Below, in pieces: positions 16,510 through 25,473 of a DNA stretch of 64,000 nt. Where the stretch lies: contig JAKPUQ010000164.1 in assembly GCA_029572815.1 (NCBI GenBank), positions 1 to 64,000 of the forward strand, in the 5' to 3' direction. The notes under the pieces were generated by a model. It had not been told where the DNA came from and did not search any database. It saw nothing but the letters and a program-made list of their open reading frames with translations. Source of the DNA: Bacillota bacterium (GTDB lineage Bacteria; Bacillota; Clostridia; Oscillospirales; Ruminococcaceae). Each line of letters starts with the position of its first letter. The first letter of the stretch is position 1. The translations under genes were made by a program, and so were the position numbers.

Positions 16510-17364
16510 TCAGCTCCGCTTGGGTCTTTTGCTGTGAATGAAGAGTGCCACTGCACCTGCGCTGCAAAGAGCTGTGAACTCCATTACAGGCGAGCTGCTG
16601 CCCGTTTTGGGAGAGCTGCTCTCCTTTGCTGCGGTGGTAGTTGTTGTAGTACGGGAAGGCTTTGATGTGGTCTTTGCAGCCGTTCCCGAACCGCTGTTTG
16701 CAGCTGCGGTCCTTATGCTGCCCGACGAATTTACGGAAGAATTTGCCGCAGCCTTCGTGGTTGAGCTTGTTCTCCTCTGCGGAGTTGTGGCAGCAGTTGT
16801 TGAGCTGTGCTTTCTTCCCGTAGTCGTAACAGTAGTGGTGGTCCTCTTTGTAGTTGAGGTGGTTGTTGTTGTAGTTGTGGTGGTAGTCGTTGACGTGGTG
16901 GTCACAGGCTTAGCAGTTACCCATACAGAAGGCGATACCTGTACCGCTGTCTGTATCCTGCCGGAGGAACCGCCCTCATCGGCGTAGTGGACCACGGATA
17001 CTCTGTAGAAGCCGTCGCCCTTTACCTGGACCCTGCGCCCGTCAAGGCTGTAATACCTTGCGTTGCTCTTTGTAAGGTCTCCCAGATCTACCTCGTCGCT
17101 CCAGTTGTTTCCGTCGCTGCTGTACTGTATAACTACATTTCTGAAGCCGACCTCGCTGAGTTTTCCCGAGACCTGTGTTTTTGCTGTTATCTCAATTGCT
17201 CCTCTCTCAGGAGATGTACACCTGAGTGAGCACTTTTCTATAAGTCCTATTGCTCTTTCGTACTGTTCATATGAACTGTTATCCACTGCATTGACAGTCA
17301 TCTGTGCAGGTGAATTCAGAAGAAGTATTCCAAGAAAGGCAGCTGTGATGTATTTTATTTTCAT
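16510..17364 (-). CDS. Secreted protein with Thr-rich linker and atypical SPKTG sorting signal
   Basis: A 284-aa protein with a Sec signal peptide (about 1-27) and an extracytoplasmic domain (about 28-150) of unknown fold, which mentions no catalytic motif I recognise. A long Thr/Ser-rich linker (about 155-245) includes an 11-residue Thr tract. The end is SPKTG (251-255), a hydrophobic segment and the basic tail KRPKRS, which is the layout of a sortase cell-wall sorting signal with Ser-Pro instead of Leu-Pro. Related SPxTG motifs are known sortase substrates in Clostridioides difficile. It starts 10 nt after the anti-sigma gene, so it is the probable effector or sensor of that module. No sortase lies in the window. 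Confidence 0.75.
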   Translation of the reverse strand: MKIKYITAAFLGILLLNSPAQMTVNAVDNSSYEQYERAIGLIEKCSLRCTSPERGAIEITAKTQVSGKLSEVGFRNVVIQYSSDGNNWSDEVDLGDLTKSNARYYSLDGRRVQVKGDGFYRVSVVHYADEGGSSGRIQTAVQVSPSVWVTAKPVTTTSTTTTTTTTTTTSTTKRTTTTVTTTGRKHSSTTAATTPQRRTSSTTKAAANSSVNSSGSIRTAAANSGSGTAAKTTSKPSRTTTTTTAAKESSSPKTGSSSPVMEFTALCSAGAVALFIHSKRPKRS

Positions 17365-17374
17365 GCCGCTGCCC

Positions 17375-18448
17375 TCACTTCTCTGATGATCCCGAGGGAT
17401 ATGCCACGAAGCTCTCGGCTATCGCCATAAGCTCGTCAGGATCAATATCGCTGCTGTGGAGGGTGTATACGATGTTTCCGCTTACGAACAGTGCCGTACT
17501 TCCGCTGTCCTCACGTATCAGGAAGCCCTTTGCATAGCCGCTGCTGATGACATCGTATTCAAAATTTTCGCTGGGCACCATTACCTCAGGCATATCGTCC
17601 TGCGATCTGTATTCCTCAACGATGATATCCAGCTTGCTGCTGCCATCGGAGAAGGTGAGATAGAGATCGGCGGAGTCCTTCATGTGCTCCGAGCTGCTCT
17701 CCGTAAGCTTCAGTCCCGACAGATAATCGGGGAGATACTGAGGATAGCCTGTATTTATACCGCTCTGCTCTGCCTTTTCAAGAAGCTGAACGGCAACAGG
17801 TCCTGCTGCTGCATTGCAGCCCTCAGGGAAATTGCCTGCGGGCGTATTTGATGTGGTAGTAGCGGGCTGCTGCATTCCTGCTGTTGTGGTGGTAGTAGCG
17901 AACATGGGCACTGATGTGCTTTCCACAGGTCCTGTCACCAGAGCTCCGGCTGAAGTAGTGGATGCGGGATGATACGGATCTGTAGTTGTTGTGGTGGTAG
18001 TGGTATCAGCTGCTCCGGGACCGGCAGAGGACTGCTCCATATCATCTATATCCTTCAGGTCAATGCTGAAGCCTGACTTTGCTGCCCTGATCACTGTTTC
18101 AACGACGTTTGAGCCGTAGGTCCTGATGGTGTAGAAGTTGAGTGCGATGCAGACTGCGAAGCAGGCGCTGAGGACTGCTGCCCATTTGCGGAGCTGCACG
18201 ATGCGGCTGCGTCTCTTTCTTGCTCTGACTTCCGCCAGAACTGCATCTGCCTGAATCGGCTTCGGAATTTCTTCGTCATTAATACCGACCATAGCGTCGG
18301 TGATCTCCTTAACGGCATCAAGATCACGCTCCTCCAGAGGCTTTGCGAGCTCCTCACTGAGAAGCCGCTGCAGATCGTATAGCATATTCTTATCCGAAAG
18401 CTTATCGGTGATAGAAATATCCTTCAAATTAAACCACTCCTTGTTCAT
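17375..18448 (-). CDS. Anti-sigma-factor-like membrane protein with DUF4367-like C-terminus
   Basis: A 357-aa protein starting at MNKEWFNLKD, with GAGGCGGA about 10 nt upstream. It has a cytoplasmic N-terminal region (about 1-92), one membrane helix (about 93-112) and an outside part with two Thr-rich linkers (about 148-165 and 185-210). The C-terminal domain (about 225-355) resembles DUF4367, often found in clostridial anti-sigma proteins. It follows the sigma-factor gene by 13 nt. The inferred role is to hold that sigma factor at the membrane and sense an outside signal. The Thr linkers look like those of cellulosomal enzymes, which is unusual for an anti-sigma factor. Confidence 0.75.
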   Translation of the reverse strand: MNKEWFNLKDISITDKLSDKNMLYDLQRLLSEELAKPLEERDLDAVKEITDAMVGINDEEIPKPIQADAVLAEVRARKRRSRIVQLRKWAAVLSACFAVCIALNFYTIRTYGSNVVETVIRAAKSGFSIDLKDIDDMEQSSAGPGAADTTTTTTTTDPYHPASTTSAGALVTGPVESTSVPMFATTTTTAGMQQPATTTSNTPAGNFPEGCNAAAGPVAVQLLEKAEQSGINTGYPQYLPDYLSGLKLTESSSEHMKDSADLYLTFSDGSSKLDIIVEEYRSQDDMPEVMVPSENFEYDVISSGYAKGFLIREDSGSTALFVSGNIVYTLHSSDIDPDELMAIAESFVAYPSGSSEK

Positions 18449-18461
18449 GATAACGTCCGCC

Positions 18462-18938
18462 TCACTTTTCAGCGGCACGAAGCTTCTTCTTCAGCTTGTG
18501 TATTTTTCTGTAAAGTGCGGGCAGGGATAGTCCCAGCCGCTTAGCAGCTTCGTTTCGTTGTCCGTAATCGCTGTTATAGTACAGTTCGAGGAGTTGTCTC
18601 TCCTCAGGTGACAGCAGGTCCAGCGGACTGTCTCCGCTCTCCGTAAAACCGCCGCTGTCGGCGATATTCATAGCCTCAGGGCTCTCCTCAAGACTTACGG
18701 CAGGGGGTGGAGCCTTTCGCAGGAACGCCTTTATGACGTTGTCTGCCGCACGGTACAGCCACAGTCTTATGTTATCGGTCTCGTCAAGCTTCTCATGCTT
18801 TGAGAAGAACACCACGAAGACCTCCTGTGTGCAGTCCTCTGCGGAGTGATGACTGTAGCCGAGCTTAGCGTAGCAGTAGCTGAATATCTCACTATAGTAC
18901 TTTTCGATTATCAGCGTGCAATGTTCGGGCTCTATCAA
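18462..18938 (-). CDS. ECF-type RNA polymerase sigma factor
   Basis: A protein of about 158 aa with sigma region 2 (about 10-75, SAEDCTQEVFVVFF) and region 4 (about 105-155, with an HTH at NEAAKRLGLSLPALYRKIHKLKKKL). The start is placed at a TTG (18938), about 8-10 nt after GGAAGG. An upstream reading frame extends to 19007, but its ATG has no RBS. Start confidence is moderate. It is the first gene of a three-gene operon with the anti-sigma-like protein and the SPKTG surface protein. Confidence 0.85.
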   Translation of the reverse strand: MIEPEHCTLIIEKYYSEIFSYCYAKLGYSHHSAEDCTQEVFVVFFSKHEKLDETDNIRLWLYRAADNVIKAFLRKAPPPAVSLEESPEAMNIADSGGFTESGDSPLDLLSPEERQLLELYYNSDYGQRNEAAKRLGLSLPALYRKIHKLKKKLRAAEK

Positions 18939-19033
18939 CAGTCTCACATCCTTCCGTCGATAAGCTTCTGTAATATAAATGTCGCAAAAACGCCTACTTT
19001 TTCTCAAGAAGCCTGATCTTTGTACGCCTGCAC

Positions 19034-19075
19034 AAAAACTGCGGCACTAATTTGGATATTATTGCCGCAGTTTCC
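19034..19075. terminator. Hairpin terminator between ECF operon and dockerin gene
   Basis: AAACTGCGGCA and TGCCGCAGTTTTT form a strong stem on the minus strand. It should end the dockerin-gene transcript, but it also lies just downstream of a promoter at 19087-19115, so it may act as an attenuator. Confidence 0.75.
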
Positions 19076-19086
19076 AAGCATATTTT

Positions 19087-19115
19087 ATTTTATCACCTTG
19101 AGAGATATTTGTCAA
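19087..19115 (-). promoter_or_regulatory. Promoter-like sequence upstream of a hairpin
   Basis: Minus-strand TTGACA (19115-19110), a 17-nt spacer and TAAAAT (19092-19087). Its transcript would reach the hairpin at 19075-19034 within about 45 nt, before the sigma-factor gene. Confidence 0.5.
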
Positions 19116-19141
19116 TTATAAAAGGACAATGCCCCTTAATG

Positions 19142-19432
19142 TCAGCTGACGGAGTTATCGGCATAGGCTGCAAGTATCTGTGAGGCGTCCACCGCGCTTA
19201 CAGAGCCGTCGCCGTTATAGTCGGCAAGCTTCCTGTTCAGGAAAGCCTCCCTGCCCACCGATGTTTCGGCATAATCAGCGAGCACATAAGAAGCGTCCAC
19301 AGCATTGAGCCTTCCGTCGCAGTTCACGTCCCCTGATTCAACAGGAAGGGTGTAGTCTTCGCCTGTCAGAAAGCGGATCTCCCCCCGTCTTGTCATCACA
19401 GACTGCCATAACGCTTTTTGCCGCCAAAACAT
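19142..19432 (-). CDS. Dockerin module (3' frame of the frameshifted gene)
   Basis: This open frame holds two dockerin calcium-binding loops: GDVNCDGRLNAVDASYVLADY and, after a 24-residue gap, ADYNGDGSVSAVDASQILAAY (here cited as GDVNCDGRLNAVDAS and DYNGDGSVSAVDAS). Both show the D-x-N/D-x-D-G pattern. The symmetric duplicate with a DAS signature differs from the other dockerins in this window, suggesting a different cohesin partner. Its own ATG at 19432 has no role of its own; it is the tail of the gene that begins at 20815. Confidence 0.8.
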   Translation of the reverse strand: MFWRQKALWQSVMTRRGEIRFLTGEDYTLPVESGDVNCDGRLNAVDASYVLADYAETSVGREAFLNRKLADYNGDGSVSAVDASQILAAYADNSVS

Positions 19433-20815
19433 TGACCCCGGAAGCGCTCTCCTTATCCTTCAGCTTGTCATCGAAGACCGAGTCATACACTGAAAGGGTG
19501 CATCTGACTCCGCTGTCTCCGCCGAGAATTATCCCCTTCTCTCCCTGAGTGACCTGTATCCTCTCCTTTGCCTCACCTCTGATATTCCAGCGGTAATGGG
19601 GCGCGAAGGTGTAGCTTCCCTCATTAAGCAGCAGCATAATATCATAGCCGAAATCCTCTCCGTCTATTTCCGTTCCGCCGGGGCTGTTGGTGATACTGCT
19701 GACACTGCCGCTTGTCTCGGAAATAACGGTCTTTCTGAGGTCAGCGTATCTCACATACAGCTCTCCGCTCTCCTCTGTATCCACACGGAACCGCTCACCG
19801 TCAAGGTAATATGCAGTTCCCTTTTCAGCCGCAAAGGTGGGATAGTCCGCCTTATCAGCGGTATAGCTGCTGCCGTCGGCTCTCAGCGCATTTATGGAAC
19901 AGGCACTGCTGCTGTCAATATCTATCTCGCACAGCTCATCTGAAGGGCTGCCTGTATCGGTATCCGCGGGGAAAAGGCTTTTGCTGTAAAGCAAGGCTTC
20001 ATCATCGCTGCTGAACACCTCAAACTCTCCGCCGAGGTACTCGGAATAGCTGGGAGAATATATCTCAAGGGTATCGGTGTTCACATATAAGGAAGAGTGC
20101 TTGTTGAAGCCCCAGCAGACCATTTTCTCGGGGATATACTGCTGCTTCACCACGTTGGAGTCAAATGTGGGTATACATTTATCATAATGCTTTCCCTCAA
20201 ATTCCCAGTCGCCCTCCAGAACTCCGATACCTGCCACTGCGTGCATGAAATTGTCCGATCTTATCATAATGAGGAAATACTTTTTATCCTCCGCCGCCTT
20301 TTCCGCAGTCTCAAGCAGCTTTTCCACTCTTTCGGCTCTGCTGTAGCGGCTCATATACCATTTAAAATAAAGGTCAAAGTCCCTGTGGAGCTGTACCGAC
20401 TGATAATAATCCGTATAATACCTGGCTGTATCGTCAAGCTCAATATCCGTCATATTCACAGCTCCCTCCTGTATGTCCGAGGGACGTATCAAGCCGTTAT
20501 GCGCCATTATCTCCAAAAGGGATATGCCCAGGCACCTGCCCGCGGACATGGTATCGGTATACTTTTTGGCAGGCTCCTCAAAAAGCTCCGAATCCGAGCA
20601 GCGGTCAAGGAAATCCGCATATGCTTTGTTTGACTCTTTTTCCGCCTTGACAAGGCTGCCGTAATTGACATAAGTAAGGTAGTCTGTCTCTGAGCCGAAC
20701 TGCTTTACCGCTTCATAGATAGGGTCGAGCCCGCCGTCACCCTCCGCATAGGCAGTTGAAAACGGAAAAAGAGAAAGACAGACCGCCGACAATAATGATA
20801 TATACCTTTTTTCAT
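19142..20815 (-). pseudogene. Secreted dockerin protein with papain-like peptidase signature, two frameshifts
   Basis: Reading three frames in turn gives one protein of about 557 aa. The best start is the ATG at 20815, with AAGGGGG 7 nt upstream. Seven A residues instead of six at 20807-20812 would give the signal peptide MKKRYISLLSAVCLSLFPFS; as it stands the frame breaks there. The body (open at 19338-20792) has GRCLGIS, MHAVAGIGV and TFDSN, spaced like the Cys/His/Asn-Asp of papain-fold or transglutaminase-like peptidases (inference). A G6 tract (19381-19386) breaks the frame again; one G fewer joins the body to a C-terminal dockerin. Could be sequencing error, decay or phase variation. 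Confidence 0.75.
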
Positions 20816-21096
20816 AAAGATACCCCCTTATACTTAGAAACTTCTCTATATTATCAGAAGCTCTACTATAATAACGGAGGAGACATTATGTATGTGCGGA
20901 TAAGATTGTAAATTTTTTGTGAACAAAGCCGCAATTGAAACCGTCCCGGAGCTATGATAAATACACCGGGGAGCGGCTCGGGTTCTTGAAACTGTACAAA
21001 AGGTTCATATGAACTTATTTTTGCAATAAATCCTTCTGTATATTCTGCACAATTTCATATTTTGTGATATACGCTCTGTAATTATTTTGTCGCATA

Positions 21097-21125
21097 TTGA
21101 CAAAGAGCAGAAATTGATGTATAAT
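21097..21125 (+). promoter_or_regulatory. Promoter of the flotillin-like gene
   Basis: Consensus TTGACA (21097-21102), a 17-nt spacer and consensus TATAAT (21120-21125). It lies inside the longest open frame, so it also rules out the upstream start at 21087. Confidence 0.85.
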
Positions 21126-21206
21126 ACTGTCATACGGCAGAAACAGGTCTGCCGTAAAACTATTGGCGCTCCGCATAAGCGCCGCATATATGATATGGAG
21201 GTTTAT

Positions 21207-22751
21207 ATGCTTGACAACATCAACTGGGGACTCGTTATCCCGATCGCAATAGGAGTTATCTTACTCCTCCTTATAATCATCACAGGCTACATCAAGGCTC
21301 CCCCGGACACCGCGTACATCATCTCGGGTCTCAGGAGAAAAATAATCATCGGTAAGGCAAGTATCCGCATTCCCTTCTTTGAGCGTGTGGATAAGCTGAA
21401 GCTCCAGCTCATCGCTGTTGACGTAAAGACTTCAAGCGCCGTTCCTACCGCAGACTACATCAATATCAATGTTGACGCCAACGTTAACGTTAAGGTCAGC
21501 AGTGATCCCCAGCTCATCAAGCTGGGCGCCGAGAACTTCCTCAACAAGGACACAGCTTATGTGGCTAAGGTTGCAAGAGAGGTTCTCGAAGGTAATATGC
21601 GTGAGATCGTTGGTCAGATGTCACTTGAGGCTATGGTCAATGACCGTAAGGCATTCGCTGAGAAGGTACAGGAAAACGCTGCTCCCGACCTGAACAGAAT
21701 GGGTCTTGAGATTGTTTCCTTCAACGTTCAGAACTTCACCGACGATCAGAACCTGATCGAAAATCTCGGTATCGACAACACCACCAAGATCCAGAAGAAG
21801 GCTGCTATCGCACGCGCTGAGTCCGAAAAGGAGATCGAGATCGCCAAGGCTCAGGCTAAGAAGGAAGCCAACGACGCTAAGATCCTGGCTGAGACCGAGA
21901 TCGCACAGAAAAACAACGAGCTGGCTATCCGTCAGGCAGAACTCAAGAAGGAAGCCGACACACAGCTGGCTATCGCAGATGCTGCTTACGAGATCCAGCG
22001 CGAAAATCAGCGTAAGACCATTGAGGTATCAAAGGCTAATGCTAACATCGCCGCTTCCGAAAAGGACGTTGAGCTGAAGGCTCGTGAGGCAGAGGTAACA
22101 GAAAAGGCTCTCGAAGCTCAGATCAAGAAGAAGGCTGAGGCTGACCGCTACAAGGCTCAGCAGGAAGCCGACGCTAAGCTCTATCAGCTCAAGAAAGAGG
22201 CTGAAGCCGATCGTTTCCAGCGTGAGCAGGAAGCTGAGGCTCAGAAGGCTGAGGCTGAAGCCCAGAAGTTCGCTAAGATGCAGGAGGCCGAAGGTATCGC
22301 TGCTGTAGGTAAGGCTGAGGCGGACGCTATCCGCGCTAAAGGTCTTGCTGAGGCTGAGGGTATCAACGCTAAGGCTGAGGCTATGAAGAAGTACGGCGAG
22401 GCTGCTGTTCTCGAAATGTACTTCAAGGCTCTCCCCGAGGTAGTAAAGAACGCCGCTACTCCTCTTGCTCAGGTTGACAAGATCACTATGTACGGCGAAG
22501 GCAACTCCAGCAAGCTTGTTGGTGACATCATCGGCTCTACCACAAAGATCACCGACGGTCTCACTGAGGCTACAGGCGTTGACATCAGATCACTTCTTGC
22601 AGGCTTCTTAGGCGGCAAGATGGCGGCTCCCAGAGCTGCTGCACCTGCTGTTGAGGCTGCTCCTGCTGAGGAAGCTGAGACTTTAAAGGAGTCAACTCTT
22701 CCCGATGACAGCGGAAGCTTCTTCTACGACAGCGACAACATTCCCGACTAA
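21207..22751 (+). CDS. SPFH/flotillin-like membrane scaffold protein
   Basis: A 514-aa protein starting at MLDNINWGLV, with TGGAGG 5 nt upstream. An N-terminal membrane segment (about 8-30) is followed by an SPFH/band 7 domain (about 35-200) and a long Ala/Glu/Lys-rich coiled coil (about 200-410) with EAEA-type repeats as in flotillins. A Pro/Ala-rich region follows about residue 475. Flotillins organise membrane microdomains and multimerise through the coiled coil. It is monocistronic, with its own promoter and terminator. Confidence 0.9.
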   Translation: MLDNINWGLVIPIAIGVILLLLIIITGYIKAPPDTAYIISGLRRKIIIGKASIRIPFFERVDKLKLQLIAVDVKTSSAVPTADYININVDANVNVKVSSDPQLIKLGAENFLNKDTAYVAKVAREVLEGNMREIVGQMSLEAMVNDRKAFAEKVQENAAPDLNRMGLEIVSFNVQNFTDDQNLIENLGIDNTTKIQKKAAIARAESEKEIEIAKAQAKKEANDAKILAETEIAQKNNELAIRQAELKKEADTQLAIADAAYEIQRENQRKTIEVSKANANIAASEKDVELKAREAEVTEKALEAQIKKKAEADRYKAQQEADAKLYQLKKEAEADRFQREQEAEAQKAEAEAQKFAKMQEAEGIAAVGKAEADAIRAKGLAEAEGINAKAEAMKKYGEAAVLEMYFKALPEVVKNAATPLAQVDKITMYGEGNSSKLVGDIIGSTTKITDGLTEATGVDIRSLLAGFLGGKMAAPRAAAPAVEAAPAEEAETLKESTLPDDSGSFFYDSDNIPD

Positions 22752-22763
22752 TATTTTACCACA

Positions 22764-22803
22764 GGCTCCCCTGACGATATGCGGTCGTCAGGGGAGCTTT
22801 TTG
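22764..22803 (+). terminator. Terminator of the flotillin-like gene
   Basis: GCTCCCCTGACGA/TCGTCAGGGGAGC stem followed by TTTTTG. Confidence 0.88.
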
Positions 22804-22932
22804 TCACTTCCCTGTTGCACTGCTGTAATAAGACTGTAAAGAATGCCTGTTTTTTGCGATTGACCACAATTCATTTTGCGCAAAAATTGGTCAGTCCATT
22901 TGTATAGTTTTCACAAAGTTGCACAAAAACCA

Positions 22933-22961
22933 TTTACAAAATACATCATATAGATTATAAT
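22933..22961 (+). promoter_or_regulatory. Promoter of the AraC-family gene
   Basis: TTTACA (22933-22938), a 17-nt spacer and TATAAT (22956-22961), leaving an 88-nt leader before the start at 23050. Confidence 0.7.
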
Positions 22962-23049
22962 GATATTAGTAATTAAGTTGAAACAGAACCAAATGACAGC
23001 AATATTTGGTCACGACCTCTGTTAGTGCAGATCAGAGGGGGGTATTAAA

Positions 23050-23910
23050 ATGATAAAACATCTCTCGGGCGACTTCGAGACCGTTGAGTATGACACCCAA
23101 AAGTATGCCATGCTCTACGACAACAACGAGAATGAGGCCTATCCTGTTCACTGGCATAACGCCGTTGAACTCCTTATGCCGCTGAAAAATGAATATACGG
23201 TCACTGTGAACGGCATCGACTATATTATTCCCGAAAACGATGTTCTCATCGTTCCCCCGGGCGAGCTTCACAGTATGCCTGCTATTCCCGGAAGACGTAT
23301 AATCTTCCAGTGCGATAACAGCATCCTGGGCGAGATCTCTGCCCTCGAACCTGTTATGCGTTCACTGAATTCGGCTGTCCTCATCAATGCGGATATGGAT
23401 AAGGAGCTCCACGTTCTGGCGAAAAAGACCATGCTGGATATTCTTTCTCTCTATAACTCAAAGTCGGAGCTTGCCGACGTCAAGATCTACGTCAAGGTCA
23501 TCGAGCTGTTCATGGCTCTCCGCGAGTATCAACTGGAGCAGCAGAAGATCGTTATGGACTGCGATGACGAGAAGATAGACGAGTACAGCGAAAAGTTCGG
23601 TACCGTTCTCAAGTATATCGACAATAACTATATGTACGATATTACTCTTGAGCAGCTTGCCGACGTTGCAGGCTACAGCAAGTACCATTTCTCCCGTATA
23701 TTCAAGCAGTATAACGCTATGTCCTATCTCCAGTACATAAACGCAAGACGTACCAAGGCGGCGGAGCTTCTCCTCCTTGACCCAAGCATTCCCATTACAG
23801 AAGTGGCTATGCGCTCGGGATTCAAGAGCCTTACCACCTTCAACCGTATCTTCAAGGAAATCAAGCACTGCACTCCAACAGACTTCAAGAAACTGTATTC
23901 ACTGAGATAA
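23050..23910 (+). CDS. AraC family transcriptional regulator
   Basis: A 286-aa regulator. The N-terminal cupin-like sensing domain (about 20-110) has HWHNAVELLMPLKNEY and PPGELHSM, typical sugar-sensing AraC jelly-roll motifs. The C-terminal double HTH domain (about 185-284) has LEQLADVAGYSKYHFSRIFK and the second helix pair SIPITEVAMRSGFKSLTTFNRIFKE (the first 20 residues mark it). The RBS GAGGGGGG is followed by TATTAAA and the ATG. It probably responds to a plant-derived sugar; the target genes are not evident. Confidence 0.92.
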   Translation: MIKHLSGDFETVEYDTQKYAMLYDNNENEAYPVHWHNAVELLMPLKNEYTVTVNGIDYIIPENDVLIVPPGELHSMPAIPGRRIIFQCDNSILGEISALEPVMRSLNSAVLINADMDKELHVLAKKTMLDILSLYNSKSELADVKIYVKVIELFMALREYQLEQQKIVMDCDDEKIDEYSEKFGTVLKYIDNNYMYDITLEQLADVAGYSKYHFSRIFKQYNAMSYLQYINARRTKAAELLLLDPSIPITEVAMRSGFKSLTTFNRIFKEIKHCTPTDFKKLYSLR

Positions 23911-23913
23911 AAG

Positions 23914-23950
23914 CAAGACCGCACATCATAAGATGTGCGGTCTTTTTATT
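23914..23950. terminator. Terminator after the AraC-family gene
   Basis: AAGACCGCACATC/GATGTGCGGTCTT stem (23915-23944) followed by a T-run. The A-rich left side may also serve the converging minus-strand gene. Confidence 0.85.
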
Positions 23951-23978
23951 TTATCTTTCGTTTGTTCTTTTTTATGTC

Positions 23979-25472
23979 TTAATTCTCAATATCTGCGCCG
24001 AATTTTACAAGGAAGTTCTCAAACTCATTGAAGTCCACAGAATAGCTTGCAGTTGTTATCGGCTCCTCACCCGCAGCAGTCACCTCATACGCGTAGAGGA
24101 CTACACAGCCGTTTTCGTGAACATAGTATGTCCTTCTGATGGTCTTGTCATTATCCTTGTACATCAGAACAGCAGAATATCTCAGATCCTCCTGGCTCTC
24201 AGGGATAATATTATCCTTCAGCATATCAATGAACATACCGGAAAGGAATTCCTCAACATATTGCTTGTCTCCCTCTGAAGTGGGCGTAATGTTTTCGTTT
24301 TTGCCTTCGCTTATATCATACAGCTCCGCAGAAATGAGTTCACCGCTCGTGAGGTCATCTATTTCTTCCTGTGTAATAGACTCAGCCTCGGAAATACATT
24401 CATAGATACCTTCATCAAATGAATTTACCTCTATATTATAGTACTTTCTGCATATCTCCTCGGAATTCAGATAATCCTCATCGTATCTGTCGCCCGAATA
24501 GATGACATATCCGTCTTCCGCGATCTTGAGCCAGTAAACGTCATGGTCTATCTCCCATGAGATCTCGTATTCCGAGTCAGTTACTGCAAAGGGATCCTCT
24601 CTGCCGGGCTGTGCCTCTGTTTCCTCGCCCCAATCCCATCTGTTGAGCATATCGGCTACCAGCTCGTATGATCTGCCATTGTTCTTATTGATCCTCACGG
24701 TGCCGTTCTGAAGTTCAAAGTCAAAGGCTGTAAAATCGCCGAAGGGTGATACATCAGATTCTTTCTCTGCTGCGATTGCCTCTTCCTGAGCGAGTATTTC
24801 CTGTACACCCTTGTCGAAGGCTTCAATGTCTATCATATAGTACTTACTTTCAGCCGGTTCCAATGGTTCCGATAGTGGCGGTTCGGAAACATCAGGCAGA
24901 ACATATTTTACATAGTTGACAAAGCCGTCATTTGATATCCATACAGTACAATTGGCATCGTCTGTGAACCAGTACAGAGTGCAGTATTTATCCGGTGTAT
25001 CCTGTACGATCTTTCTTCCCTCGGTATTCTCATATTCTTCTCCCCAACTGAATCCATTCAGAAATTCTGACAATTTAGCGTAGGTTTCGTCTGAGTAGTA
25101 ACCGTATTTTTCATCATTTGCGTCAAATGTGTAATCCAGCTCGTTGAAGTCTCCGAAGGGGCAGCTTCTGCTCTCAGCCGCATCAACGTCTTCACTCCCC
25201 GCCAACTGGCTTCTGTGATTCTTATGGAGAAGAACTCCCGTAGTTCCTATACCCGCAGCAAGCACGGCACAGGCTGCAACGGCGCTTACTATACGGATAA
25301 TGTTGTTCTTTCTGCTTATGCGCTCGGTACCGCTTGCGACTTCGGTATAGCCGTCGTTGTCGGTACGCTCTATGTTCGTTTTGTCTATGTTCTCGCAGGC
25401 TTTTATGATACGCTCTTTCATATCCTCGGGCATCGTTATCTTTTCAGCCGCATTTCTGAGCTTCTTATCCAT
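23979..25472 (-). CDS. Anti-sigma-factor-like membrane protein with duplicated outside module
   Basis: A 497-aa protein with a short cytoplasmic N-terminus (about 1-57), one membrane helix (about 58-82) and a large acidic extracytoplasmic part. The outside part holds two related modules of about 130 residues (104-235 and 242-366), each starting PFGDF, then a WGEE motif, a buried-looking W-rich strand and a YYxIxxxxFDxG end. A third, less similar domain fills 375-497. It begins 1 nt after the sigma-factor gene, so the two are translationally linked. The inferred role is membrane anti-sigma/sensor. I recognise no named family for the modules. Confidence 0.75.
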   Translation of the reverse strand: MDKKLRNAAEKITMPEDMKERIIKACENIDKTNIERTDNDGYTEVASGTERISRKNNIIRIVSAVAACAVLAAGIGTTGVLLHKNHRSQLAGSEDVDAAESRSCPFGDFNELDYTFDANDEKYGYYSDETYAKLSEFLNGFSWGEEYENTEGRKIVQDTPDKYCTLYWFTDDANCTVWISNDGFVNYVKYVLPDVSEPPLSEPLEPAESKYYMIDIEAFDKGVQEILAQEEAIAAEKESDVSPFGDFTAFDFELQNGTVRINKNNGRSYELVADMLNRWDWGEETEAQPGREDPFAVTDSEYEISWEIDHDVYWLKIAEDGYVIYSGDRYDEDYLNSEEICRKYYNIEVNSFDEGIYECISEAESITQEEIDDLTSGELISAELYDISEGKNENITPTSEGDKQYVEEFLSGMFIDMLKDNIIPESQEDLRYSAVLMYKDNDKTIRRTYYVHENGCVVLYAYEVTAAGEEPITTASYSVDFNEFENFLVKFGADIEN

Positions 25473-25473
25473 A

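Noticed and set aside
16858-16905. Trinucleotide repeat as a possible microsatellite switch
   Set aside because: It encodes a Thr tract in a linker, with mixed codons, as in many secreted Ruminococcus proteins; length changes would stay in frame.
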